DNA of 21,185 bases from Clostridiales bacterium (GCA_004554105.1 SFNW01000018.1:1-21185); one strand, 5' to 3'. Shown: positions 13,909-21,051, counted from the stretch's first letter. Notes: generated from the sequence alone by a model not told the origin. A program made the numbers and translations.

Positions 13909-15459
13909 TTGCTCTCGAAAATTTACACCGCCGCGCTCTGCGGCATCGACGGCTTTGAAGTCACGGTGGAATGCAGTGCGCAGAAGAAGCTGCCCCTGCT
14001 TGAAATCATCGGACTTGCCGACACGGCGGTCAAAGAAGCCAAGGAGCGCATTCGCGCCGCCGCCGAAAACAGCGGTATCCGCTTTCCGAATCTTGAAATT
14101 ATCCTGAATCTCGCGCCCGCCAACCGACGCAAGGAAGGCTCGGCGTTCGACGTCGCCATGCTGCTCGGCGTCTTGGTCTGCGGCGGCACGGTTCCCGCCG
14201 AGGTTGATTTTGAGCGCATGGCGTTCATCGGCGAGCTGTCGCTTTCGGGCGAGGTTCGCGGCGTCGACGGCGCACTCTGTCTCTGCCTTGCGGCAAAGGA
14301 GCACGGGCGCACCGAGGTTTTCGTTCCCGCCGCCAACGCCGCCGAGGCAAGTGCCGTACCGGGCGTCCATGTCTATCCCGTCCGCACCGTAATGGAACTT
14401 GTCCGCCACCTGCGCGGCGAAGTTTTAATCCAGCCCGTCAAATTTGACGAGCGCATCTTCACCGAAGGGCGGCAAAGCTTTCCGCTCGACTTTTCGGACG
14501 TCAAGGGGCAGGAGCTTGCCAAGCGTGCGCTCGAAATTGCTGCGGCAGGCGGGCACAATATCCTGCTCATCGGACCGCCCGGCACGGGCAAGTCCATGCT
14601 GGCGAAGCGCTTCCCCACCATTCTCCCCGAAATGACCTTCGACGAGGCGATCGAGTCGACCAAAATTCACTCGATTGCGGGCATGCTGCCCGCCGATACG
14701 CCGCTGATTGTCAACCGACCGTTCCGCGCACCGCATCATACGTTGTCCGCAGTCAGTCTGGTCGGCGGCGGCGCGAATCCCAAGCCGGGCGAAATCTCGC
14801 TCGCGCACTGCGGCGTGCTCTTTCTCGACGAACTGCCCGAATTCGGCAAAACCGCCATGGAGTCGCTGCGTCAGCCGCTTGAGGACGGCCGCGTGACCAT
14901 CACCCGCGCAAGCGGCAAGGTCACCTACCCCGCAAACTTTACCTTAGTCTGCGCGATGAATCCCTGCCGCTGCGGCTACTTCTCGCACCCGACGCGCCCC
15001 TGCACCTGCAAAAAGGGCGACGTGCAGAAATACATCTCCCGCATCAGCGGGCCGCTGCTCGACCGTATCGACATTCAGGTCGAGGTTTCGCCCGTCGACT
15101 TTGACGATTTGCAAAAGCGATCGTCTGCGGGCGAATCCTCCGCAACAATCCGCGCCCGCGTCAACGAAGCGCGCCGCTTTGCGCGCGAGCGCTACGCGCA
15201 AAACGGGGATAAAATCCGCTGCAACGCAGACCTCACCGCGCGCGAAACCGAGCGGTACTGCGTGCTGAGCGACGGCGCACGCACCCTGCTCAAAACCGCG
15301 TTCGACGCGCTCGGTATGTCGGCGCGCGGCTACGACCGCATTCTGCGGCTCGGACGCACCATCGCCGACCTCGACCGCTCCGAGCTCATTACCGAAACCC
15401 ATATTTCGGAAGCGATTATGCTCCGCTCGCTCGATAAAAAGTACTTCGGCGAAGCCTGA
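13909..15459 (+). CDS. ComM/YifB-family Mg-chelatase-like AAA+ ATPase
   Basis: This 516-residue protein of the YifB/ComM family is full length (E. coli YifB is about 506). ComM is a hexameric helicase that promotes branch migration in natural transformation. The N-terminal domain is 'LSKIYTAALCGIDGFEVTVE' (2-21) with 'LEIIGLADTAVKEAKERI' (31-48). The AAA+ core has Walker A 'GPPGTGKS' (222-229) and Walker B 'GVLFLDELPEF' (about 303-313). A cysteine-rich 'NPCRCGYFSHPTRPCTC' and 'SGPLLDRIDIQVEV' follow. The start is TTG 13909, with AAAGGGGGTG about 8 bases upstream. The open frame continues to 13864 without a better start. Whether this organism is naturally competent cannot be told. Confidence 0.88.
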   Translation: MLSKIYTAALCGIDGFEVTVECSAQKKLPLLEIIGLADTAVKEAKERIRAAAENSGIRFPNLEIILNLAPANRRKEGSAFDVAMLLGVLVCGGTVPAEVDFERMAFIGELSLSGEVRGVDGALCLCLAAKEHGRTEVFVPAANAAEASAVPGVHVYPVRTVMELVRHLRGEVLIQPVKFDERIFTEGRQSFPLDFSDVKGQELAKRALEIAAAGGHNILLIGPPGTGKSMLAKRFPTILPEMTFDEAIESTKIHSIAGMLPADTPLIVNRPFRAPHHTLSAVSLVGGGANPKPGEISLAHCGVLFLDELPEFGKTAMESLRQPLEDGRVTITRASGKVTYPANFTLVCAMNPCRCGYFSHPTRPCTCKKGDVQKYISRISGPLLDRIDIQVEVSPVDFDDLQKRSSAGESSATIRARVNEARRFARERYAQNGDKIRCNADLTARETERYCVLSDGARTLLKTAFDALGMSARGYDRILRLGRTIADLDRSELITETHISEAIMLRSLDKKYFGEA

Positions 15460-15483
15460 TTTGTGCAATGCTCCCAAATTCGG

Positions 15484-15623
15484 TTTTCCACAATTTTTAA
15501 AAAATCCGCTGTGGATAATGTGGAAAACGATGAATATTTCCCGAGCAAAATGTATATTTCCCGTAAAATCAAGGGGTTTCGGGCTTCGGTTATGCACATT
15601 TTCCTCATTTTTGCTGTGGAAAA
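15484..15623. other. Cluster of five DnaA-box-like 9-mers
   Basis: TTTTCCACA lies at 15484-15492 (+). TTATCCACA, the perfect consensus, is at 15510-15518 (-), and TTTTCCACA at 15519-15527 (-) abuts it. TTATGCACA is at 15590-15598 (+) and TTTTCCACA at 15615-15623 (-). An AT-rich stretch (15493-15504) lies between the first two. A weaker TTCTGCACA occurs at 15699-15707 (-). The cluster occupies the gap between the ComM-like gene and dxs. It could be an origin-like region, a DnaA titration site, or DnaA control of dxs. Confidence 0.55.
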
Positions 15624-15689
15624 CTTGTGCGCAAAACTATTCGTAAAAAACGCATTTTCTACGCCCTGTCCGATTTGTAGAATCTTCGG

Positions 15690-15703
15690 GCGCAAATTTG
15701 TGC
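15690..15703. promoter_or_regulatory. Near-palindrome upstream of dxs
   Basis: GCGCAAATTTGTGC is a 14-base palindrome with a single mismatched pair, 22 bases before the dxs start. No clear promoter hexamers are recognisable for dxs. It may be a protein-binding site in the dxs leader. Confidence 0.25.
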
Positions 15704-15725
15704 AGAATGATAAAGGACGTTTACC

Positions 15726-17630
15726 GTGGAAGAAAATACCTACCCAATTCTCGATAAAATCACCTCGCCCGACGTGCTGAAGGGGCTGTCGGACGAGGAA
15801 ACCCAAGCGCTCTGCGCCGAACTGCGCCGTTTTCTCGTCGACAAGGTCTCGAAAAGCGGCGGGCATCTCGCCTCCAACCTCGGCGCGGTCGAAATCTCGG
15901 TCGCGATTCACAAGGTGTTCGACCTTCCGCGCGACCGCGTCATCTTCGACGTCGGGCATCAGAGTTATGTGCATAAAATCCTGAGCGGTCGGCGCGACTT
16001 TGACACGCTGCGCAAGCCCGGCGGGCTTTCCGGCTTTGAAAAAATGAGCGAAAGCGAGTACGACGCATTCGGCACGGGACACGCCTCCACGTCGGTCTCC
16101 GCCGCGCTCGGCTACGCCGAGGCGGACAAGCTGTGCGGCAGGGACAACTATACCGTTGTCGTTCTCGGCGACGGCGCGTTCACGGGCGGCATGGTTCACG
16201 AGGCGCTCAACAACTGCAAAAAAGACCTTCGACTGATTGTCATTCTGAACGAAAACGAGATGTCAATCTCGAAAAACGCGGGCGCATTTGCCAACCACAT
16301 TGCGCACATGCGTTCCTCGCGCAGATATCTGCGTTTCAAGCGCGTAACGACGCGTCTCTTTTCAAAAATTCCATTCATCGGCGCGCCGACGCTGCGGCTT
16401 CTCCGCTCCTGCAAGCGCTATATCAAAAATGCACTTTACGGCGGCGTCTACTTTGAGGACATCGGGCTGAAATACCTCGGTCCCGCAGACGGCAACGACT
16501 GCGCCACCGTCGAATATCTGCTCGAAGAAGCCAAACGCCGCAACACCAGCGTCATTCTGCATTTGCGCACGGTCAAGGGCAAGGGCTATCCCCCCGCCGA
16601 GGAAAATCCGAGCGCGTATCATCTTGTCGGCAGCGACTACAGCGGCAATTTCTCCGAGCATTTCGGCAAGACGCTGTGCGAACTGGCACGCGACGACAGC
16701 AAGATCTGCGCCATTACCGCCGCCATGCAGGACGGCGTCGGGCTTTCGGATTTTGCAAAGAACTTTCCCGACCGCTTTTTCGACGTCGGCATAGCCGAGC
16801 CGCACGCGCTGACCTTTGCGGCAGGGCTTGCGGCGGCGGGTATGAAGCCCTATGCGGCGATTTATTCGACCTTTATTCAGCGCAGCTACGACAATATTCT
16901 GCACGACATCGCCCTGCAAAAGCTGCCGGTGCGCATCATCGTCGACCGTGCGGCACTCGCCACAGGCGACGGCGCGACGCATCACGGCATTTTCGACGTG
17001 TCGTTTCTGTCCGCGATTCCGAATCTCTGCATCTTCGCGCCTGCGACCTTTGAGTCGCTCGACCGTTTTCTCCGTGCGAGTGCCGAGACCGCGCTGCCCA
17101 TGGTTATCCGCTATCCGAACATGAAGGAAAACGACCGCATCAAGGCGGCGTTCTTCCGCGAGGAATCGAATGAGACCGTCGCCCGCGCCGATTTTGCAGA
17201 CCCCGAGGAAAATCTCGCGGTCATCATCACCTACGGCAAAATCACCACCGAGGCGCTCGCCGCCGCGGAGAAACTGCGCGCACAGGGCATTCCCTGCGGC
17301 GTCATTCTGCTCGAAACGCTCAAGCCCTATTCGGTTGTCGCCGACAAGGTCGCGCGTCTGTTACCGAAGCACGCCGCCGCCGTCGTCTTTTTAGAGGAGG
17401 GCATCAAGAGCGGCGGTGCGGGTATGCTCACCTTCGACGCATTGCGTAAGCGGCATGGCGCACAGATGGCAAATAAGCAGACCGAGCTGCTCGCAATCGA
17501 CGACAATTTTGTCATTCCGACGCAAAATGAGCCGATTTACCGCACCGCCGGCATTTCGGCAAACGACTTGCTCCGCACCATGGTGCATCTGCTCGCCGAA
17601 ATCAAGAAAAATATTTCGTCCGATTCGTGA
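15726..17630 (+). CDS. dxs: 1-deoxy-D-xylulose-5-phosphate synthase
   Basis: This 634-residue thiamine-diphosphate enzyme condenses pyruvate and glyceraldehyde 3-phosphate, the first step of the MEP isoprenoid pathway; it also feeds thiamine and pyridoxal synthesis. Visible motifs are 'SGGHLASNLGAVE' (44-56), 'FDVGHQSYVHKILSGR' (74-89; HQAYPHK is usual), 'GTGHASTSVSAALG' (116-129) and the ThDP/Mg site 'GDGAFTGG' (148-155) with 'NENEMSIS'. 'YLGPADGND' (250-258) and the catalytic Glu358 in 'DVGIAEPHALTFAAG' follow. The C-terminal transketolase domain completes the usual three-domain order. The start is GTG 15726 with AAAGGA about 9 bases upstream. No other isoprenoid gene adjoins it. The DnaA-box cluster lies immediately upstream. 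Confidence 0.94.
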   Translation: MEENTYPILDKITSPDVLKGLSDEETQALCAELRRFLVDKVSKSGGHLASNLGAVEISVAIHKVFDLPRDRVIFDVGHQSYVHKILSGRRDFDTLRKPGGLSGFEKMSESEYDAFGTGHASTSVSAALGYAEADKLCGRDNYTVVVLGDGAFTGGMVHEALNNCKKDLRLIVILNENEMSISKNAGAFANHIAHMRSSRRYLRFKRVTTRLFSKIPFIGAPTLRLLRSCKRYIKNALYGGVYFEDIGLKYLGPADGNDCATVEYLLEEAKRRNTSVILHLRTVKGKGYPPAEENPSAYHLVGSDYSGNFSEHFGKTLCELARDDSKICAITAAMQDGVGLSDFAKNFPDRFFDVGIAEPHALTFAAGLAAAGMKPYAAIYSTFIQRSYDNILHDIALQKLPVRIIVDRAALATGDGATHHGIFDVSFLSAIPNLCIFAPATFESLDRFLRASAETALPMVIRYPNMKENDRIKAAFFREESNETVARADFADPEENLAVIITYGKITTEALAAAEKLRAQGIPCGVILLETLKPYSVVADKVARLLPKHAAAVVFLEEGIKSGGAGMLTFDALRKRHGAQMANKQTELLAIDDNFVIPTQNEPIYRTAGISANDLLRTMVHLLAEIKKNISSDS

Positions 17631-17638
17631 TTTTCCCC

Positions 17639-17667
17639 TTGAAAACGGCTTTTAAATATGGTATTAT
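17639..17667 (+). promoter_or_regulatory. Promoter of the CapD/PglF-like gene
   Basis: TTGAAA (17639-17644), a 17-bp spacer and TATTAT (17662-17667), directly after the dxs stop. The leader to the start at 17787 is about 113 bases, and I see no clear structure in it. Confidence 0.6.
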
Positions 17668-17786
17668 ATACATTGCATACATTTTTCCAAAACTTTCGGT
17701 AAGTATTCGGCATTTTTGACATAATCGTCCCTTTTTTCTCCCGCATCTTTTCTGCAATTCTGAATCCGGCAAAAGGAGTCTCTGTC

Positions 17787-19721
17787 ATGCGTTTAGCAAA
17801 CCGGCGAAAATACATATTGATACTGATTGATGCCGCAATCTATTTCGGCGTTTTTTGGGCGACTGTTTTTGCCGCTTCGCAGACCAGTACGATCGATACC
17901 TTTACGGCTATCAAATACGCGATCGCCTGCGGCATTCTGTTTTGCTCGGTTTTCGCCGCACGTCTGGCGTTTAACGTATATAACAATGTTTGGCGTTACG
18001 CAAATTCCAACGCTTATTTAAGCATGCTGTGTGCCGATGTTCTCGGCGGGCTTGTCGGTACTGCAATCGGCTATATTCTGCGTCAGCATATCGGCATTTG
18101 GCACATCACCGCGGCGCTGACCGGCTTTGACCTGCTCACGCTGGCTTCGCGCTTCATTTATCAGCAGCACTATCAACATCTCAACATGAATCTCGCCACG
18201 CTGAACAAAATCAACGTTGCCATTGTCGGCGCAGGCCACACCGGCGTCATGCTGGCGGAAGACCTGCTGTACAATTCCTCCTCGCACTACAAGCCGATTT
18301 GCTTTGTCGACAAAAGCCAGGAAAAAATCGGCGGCAAGGTCTGCGGTATCAAAATCCTGCCCGACGACGACAAAATCGTTGCCACGCTCAGCAGCATGCC
18401 CGTGCAGGAAATCTTTGTGGCAGTTCCCAATCTTGACAGCGACCAAACGCAAGCCCTGATTGAAAAATACAGCCCGACCGGCTGTAAAATCAAATTTTAC
18501 GATTTCACTTTGAACGGCAGTGCCGGCGAGAAACAGAAACTGCACGAGCTAAAGGTTGAGGACCTGCTGTTCCGTGACGTTCTCCGCATTTCGACAACCG
18601 ACTCCGCTGCGTTTTACCGGGACAAGGTCGTTCTCATCACGGGCGGCGGCGGTTCTATCGGCAGCGAGCTTTGCCGGCAGGTCGCCAAGCAGCACCCGAA
18701 AAAGCTGATTGTTTTCGATATTTACGAGAACAACGCCTATGATTTACAACAAGAGCTTGTACATATTTACGGGAACACGCTCGACCTTGCCGTTGAAATC
18801 GGCTCTGTCCGCGACGTCGACCGTCTTGAAAATATCTTTGACCGCTATCGCCCGCAAATCGTCTTCCATGCAGCCGCACACAAGCATGTGCCGCTGATGG
18901 AGCACAGCGGCGGCGAAGCCGTTAAGAACAATGTGCTCGGCACCTACAATACCGCCAATGCCGCCGAAAAATTCGGCGCGGAAAAGTTTATTTTGATTTC
19001 GACCGACAAAGCGGTCAACCCGACCAACATCATGGGCGCAACGAAGCGAATGTGCGAAATGATTGTGCAGTGCCGCACCGAAAGCAAGACCACGTTCGCC
19101 GCCGTCCGCTTCGGCAATGTGCTTGGCTCAAACGGCTCGGTCATTCCCCTGTTCCGCAAGCAGATTGAGGCAGGCGGACCGATTACAATTACCGACAAAC
19201 GGATTATCCGCTATTTTATGACCATTCCCGAGGCGGCGCAGCTTGTGATGCAGGCGGGCGCAATGGCAAAGCGCGGCGAATTGTTTGTCCTGGATATGGG
19301 CAAACCGGTCAAGATCCTCGACCTTGCGGAAAATATGATTCGCCTTTCGGGGCTCACGCCGTACAAGGACATTGACATTGTTGAAATCGGTCTGCGTCCC
19401 GGCGAAAAACTCTACGAAGAACTGCTGATCAAAACCGAGCAGCTGGCCAAAACCGATAATGATTTGATTTTCATCGAGCGCGATGAGCCGCACAGCCGCA
19501 CGGAAATCGAGCAAGATATGCTGCGCTTTGAAGCACTCTGTCAAAACAACCCGCATATTGATACCGAAGAGGTCAAGACGCTGCTCAAGGAAATCATTCC
19601 GACCTACCATGCCCCGGAAGAGGTCAACCGTCATGCGGAGGACACGCGGGAAATGCGTGCCGCTGCCGCGCGCAGTGCCGCAAGCGGGGAAAAACAACCG
19701 ATATCTGCCGTGCTGCAGTAA
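17787..19721 (+). CDS. Membrane-anchored nucleotide-sugar 4,6-dehydratase (CapD/PglF/FlaA1 family)
   Basis: This 644-residue protein has the full-length PglF/CapD architecture. Four transmembrane helices lie within about residues 8-125. A Rossmann-like domain follows ('NVAIVGAGHTGVMLAEDLL', 143-161), then the extended SDR catalytic domain starting at 'VLITGGGGSIGSELCRQV' (282-299). Catalytic-region motifs are 'HAAAHKHVPLME' (361-372), 'ISTDKAVNPTNIMGATKR' (404-421) and 'RFGNVLGSNGSV' (441-452). Family members convert UDP-GlcNAc to the 4-keto-6-deoxy sugar used for di-N-acetylbacillosamine, quinovosamine or fucosamine in capsule, O-glycans or teichoic polymers. The C-terminal 45 residues are charged and Ala-rich. 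ATG 17787 has AGGAG 8 bases upstream. It stands alone, with no capsule genes next to it within the window. Confidence 0.9.
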   Translation: MRLANRRKYILILIDAAIYFGVFWATVFAASQTSTIDTFTAIKYAIACGILFCSVFAARLAFNVYNNVWRYANSNAYLSMLCADVLGGLVGTAIGYILRQHIGIWHITAALTGFDLLTLASRFIYQQHYQHLNMNLATLNKINVAIVGAGHTGVMLAEDLLYNSSSHYKPICFVDKSQEKIGGKVCGIKILPDDDKIVATLSSMPVQEIFVAVPNLDSDQTQALIEKYSPTGCKIKFYDFTLNGSAGEKQKLHELKVEDLLFRDVLRISTTDSAAFYRDKVVLITGGGGSIGSELCRQVAKQHPKKLIVFDIYENNAYDLQQELVHIYGNTLDLAVEIGSVRDVDRLENIFDRYRPQIVFHAAAHKHVPLMEHSGGEAVKNNVLGTYNTANAAEKFGAEKFILISTDKAVNPTNIMGATKRMCEMIVQCRTESKTTFAAVRFGNVLGSNGSVIPLFRKQIEAGGPITITDKRIIRYFMTIPEAAQLVMQAGAMAKRGELFVLDMGKPVKILDLAENMIRLSGLTPYKDIDIVEIGLRPGEKLYEELLIKTEQLAKTDNDLIFIERDEPHSRTEIEQDMLRFEALCQNNPHIDTEEVKTLLKEIIPTYHAPEEVNRHAEDTREMRAAAARSAASGEKQPISAVLQ

Positions 19722-19804
19722 CGGTTTTTAAAAAAATCCGTATACTGTTATCGGAGCGGCTTCCTCCAAACTGCCCGCAGCGTATGCCGCCCCAATCGCA
19801 AAAA

Positions 19805-19843
19805 AACCGACCGTCCGCCGCAAAATGCGGCGGGCGGTTTTTT
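19805..19843 (+). terminator. Strong terminator after the CapD/PglF-like gene
   Basis: The 12-bp stem 19811-19822 / 19826-19837 (CCGTCCGCCGCA / TGCGGCGGGCGG, one G-U pair) has loop AAA, followed by six T. It lies about 90 bases past the stop, and A's before it allow function in both directions, so it may also end the HIRAN gene. Confidence 0.85.
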
Positions 19844-19880
19844 CGCAACCATAAGTCGCCGGTAAAGCATTACATCCGCC

Positions 19881-20291
19881 TCAGCAGAACCCGATTGTCG
19901 TTTTCCCTTGTGCCTGCGTGCCGTCCGCCGAAGAATCCTGCGCAGCCCCGCTCCACGCGCCCTTGCCGATGCCTGTAATCTGCGAAGCCTCGTCAGGCGT
20001 AAGAACCGCCGCAATGACCGATGAATGCGTGATAAACGCCACTTCCGCAAACGCAGTATCGTCAATCTTGTCATAAAGCCGACCTGCGCTGTAAGTTCCG
20101 GCGTAGACGGTATTTGCGCTGTTGGCAACATAACCGACCGTATCAATGAACGGCATGTCAACGCGAATCGCCTCGCCGTCGTAGTCGTTTGAAGACTCCT
20201 TGCATAGCCGAACAAGCCGACCGACTGCAAACGGCTTCAGCCCAAGGTAATGATTGCAGCCTGTAATTGTAATAAACAGTCTTTCCGCCAT
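19881..20291 (-). CDS. Single-domain HIRAN protein
   Basis: This 136-residue protein resembles the HIRAN domain over about residues 4-95: 'FITITGCNHYLGLKPFAVG', then 'LCKESSNDYDGEAIRV' (29-44), 'DTVGYVANSANTV' (50-62) and 'SAGRLYDKI' (68-76). HIRAN domains in HLTF/Rad5 bind 3' ends of single-stranded DNA. Stand-alone bacterial versions are of unknown function and often sit in variable regions. The last 40 residues are Ser/Ala/Gly-rich, probably disordered, and end in Cys. ATG 20291 is preceded by AAAGGGGAC. The much longer open frame upstream (to 20762) translates the palindromic repeat patch and is not a gene. It lies between repeats and next to tRNA-Lys, which hints at a mobile or variable locus. 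Confidence 0.8.
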   Translation of the reverse strand: MAERLFITITGCNHYLGLKPFAVGRLVRLCKESSNDYDGEAIRVDMPFIDTVGYVANSANTVYAGTYSAGRLYDKIDDTAFAEVAFITHSSVIAAVLTPDEASQITGIGKGAWSGAAQDSSADGTQAQGKTTIGFC

Positions 20292-20322
20292 GATTTTGTC
20301 CCCTTTCCTTTTGTCCAAACCC

Positions 20323-20331
20323 AGTATAGCA
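20323..20331 (-). promoter_or_regulatory. Extended -10 promoter candidate for the HIRAN gene
   Basis: On the minus strand TGC-TATACT is an extended -10 element about 30 bases before the start codon. No good -35 hexamer lies upstream, as is common for extended -10 promoters. Confidence 0.4.
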
Positions 20332-20412
20332 GATTCGATGTCCAATAAAGCGGACTTATATAGGAAAAGAAACAAAAAATGCGAATCCCCCGGTTTCTCC
20401 TGCCCCGCCGAT

Positions 20413-20436
20413 AGGGGCGGATTCCATATCCGCCCG
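20413..20436. repeat. Short GC-rich palindrome of GTAGGGG-like style
   Basis: GGGCGGAT (20415-20422) and ATCCGCCC (20428-20435) form a perfect 8-bp hairpin with loop TCCAT. The AGGGGCGG start resembles the ends of the element at 3367-3472, suggesting a short relative of it. Confidence 0.4.
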
Positions 20437-20460
20437 TTTTGGCTGGAGTTACACGAGCAA

Positions 20461-20491
20461 AAAGAAAGACCAGGCGTTGCATGGTCTTTTT
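20461..20491. repeat. Hairpin repeat 1 (degenerate copy)
   Basis: AAAGACCA (20465-20472) and TGGTCTTT (20482-20489) form a stem around GGCGTTGCA. It is nearly the same sequence as the perfect hairpin at 20602-20638, with one internal mismatch, and like that copy it is followed by TTGGTGCAC, the start of the tRNA-Lys 3' end. Confidence 0.6.
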
Positions 20492-20516
20492 GGTGCACGG
20501 CGAACACTTCGTGTTC

Positions 20517-20584
20517 GCAGGAGTTTTCCTTTGTCGACAATGGGTGTCGACAATTTGCTTCGCAAACCGGAAAACCTCCTCTTC
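20517..20584. repeat. Nested palindromic element
   Basis: An outer inverted repeat, AGGAGTTTTCC near 20520-20530 and GGAAAACCTCCT near 20570-20581 (one bulge), encloses two inner palindromes. These are TTGTCGACA-ATGGG-TGTCGACAA and TTTGCTTCGCAAA. Just upstream is another hairpin, GCGAACAC-TTC-GTGTTCGC. There is no coding signal. Confidence 0.5.
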
Positions 20585-20601
20585 GCTGAAGATACACGGA
20601 C

Positions 20602-20638
20602 AAAAAGAAAGACCATGCGTTGCATGGTCTTTCTTTTT
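20602..20638. terminator. Perfect 17-bp hairpin (hairpin repeat 2), terminator-like
   Basis: The arms 20602-20618 (AAAAAGAAAGACCATGC) and 20622-20638 are exact inverted copies around loop GTT. A's on the left and T's on the right make it terminator-like in both directions. It follows the duplicated tRNA 3' end on the minus strand in the same position that the true tRNA terminator has after tRNA-Lys. Confidence 0.65.
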
Positions 20639-20658
20639 GGTGCACCTTCAGGGATTCG
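20636..20658 (-). repeat. Duplicated 3' end of tRNA-Lys
   Basis: The stretch TGGTGCACCTTCAGGGATTCGA is identical to the CCA tail, acceptor arm and T-arm start of tRNA-Lys at 20788-20809. It then diverges. There is no D-arm or anticodon arm, so this is a tRNA fragment, not a gene. Such 3'-end copies commonly mark attachment sites of elements integrated into tRNA genes. Confidence 0.7.
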
Positions 20659-20744
20659 ACTCGCGGGGCTCGACGCCCCTTGGTCGGTCGCGGCTCTGGC
20701 TTGCCACCGGCAAGCCATTCACTACCGCTCCCCTTCGAATCCCT
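20650..20744. repeat. 95-bp palindromic element built on the tRNA T-arm
   Basis: AGGGATTCGA (20650-20659) and TCGAATCCCT (20735-20744) form a perfect 10-bp terminal inverted repeat. Inside are GGGGC-TCGAC-GCCCC and GGCTTGCC-ACC-GGCAAGCC hairpins. Its outer arm is the tRNA-Lys T-arm sequence itself. Confidence 0.55.
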
Positions 20745-20754
20745 TCCGGCAATA

Positions 20755-20785
20755 AAAAACACACCGCGGTTGCGGTGTGCTTTTT
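20755..20785 (-). terminator. Terminator of tRNA-Lys
   Basis: CACACCGC (20760-20767) / GCGGTGTG (20772-20779) with loop GGTT; on the minus strand six T follow. It begins just after the tRNA CCA end. Confidence 0.8.
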
Positions 20786-20787
20786 AT

Positions 20788-20863
20788 TGGTGCACCTTCA
20801 GGGATTCGAACCCGGGACCCACTGATTAAGAGTCAGTTGCTCTACCAACTGAGCTAAAGGTGC
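20788..20863 (-). tRNA. tRNA-Lys (CTT anticodon), CCA encoded
   Basis: The 76-base gene on the minus strand has a 7-bp acceptor stem GCACCTT/AAGGTGC and discriminator A followed by encoded CCA. The D-arm is AGCTCAGTTGGTAGAGC, the anticodon stem ACTGA/TCAGT with loop CTCTTAA (anticodon CTT), and the T-arm carries GGTTCGAATCC. All arms pair. It reads AAG lysine codons. The 3' end is duplicated about 150 bp downstream. Confidence 0.95.
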
Positions 20864-20868
20864 ATACA

Positions 20869-20919
20869 TCTCGCTTCGCGAGCTGTACGGAGTTCCGCGT
20901 TTCGTCGGCTAAACACCGA
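20869..20919. repeat. 51-bp direct repeat, copy 1
   Basis: It matches 20983-21033 at 49 of 51 positions. It begins with the hairpin CTCGC-TTC-GCGAG and includes CTGTACGGAGTTCCGCGT. It starts 6 bases upstream of the tRNA-Lys 5' end. No coding signal. Confidence 0.75.
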
Positions 20920-20982
20920 CGATTTCGCTGCGCGAAACCACTTGGAACATCCTCCGCTACTCTGCGAATTTGAACTGCAAGT

Positions 20983-21033
20983 TCTCGCTTCGCGAGCTGT
21001 ACGGAGTTCCGCGTGTCGTCGGGTAAACACCGA
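20983..21033. repeat. 51-bp direct repeat, copy 2
   Basis: The second copy lies 114 bp from the first, start to start. The 63-base spacer contains TTTCGCTGCGCGAAA, another short palindrome. The repeats lie in the region upstream of tRNA-Lys and may be remnants of tandem duplication. Confidence 0.75.
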
Positions 21034-21051
21034 AAAACTGCGGAGAAATGG

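Noticed and set aside
20292..20762. Extension of the HIRAN frame and several other frames over the repeat patch
   Set aside because: They translate palindromes, terminators and tRNA-derived sequence; no domain and no consistent start site.
20869..21033. CRISPR array
   Set aside because: There are only two repeats of 51 bp with a single 63-base spacer, rich in palindromes; no cas genes and no third repeat.
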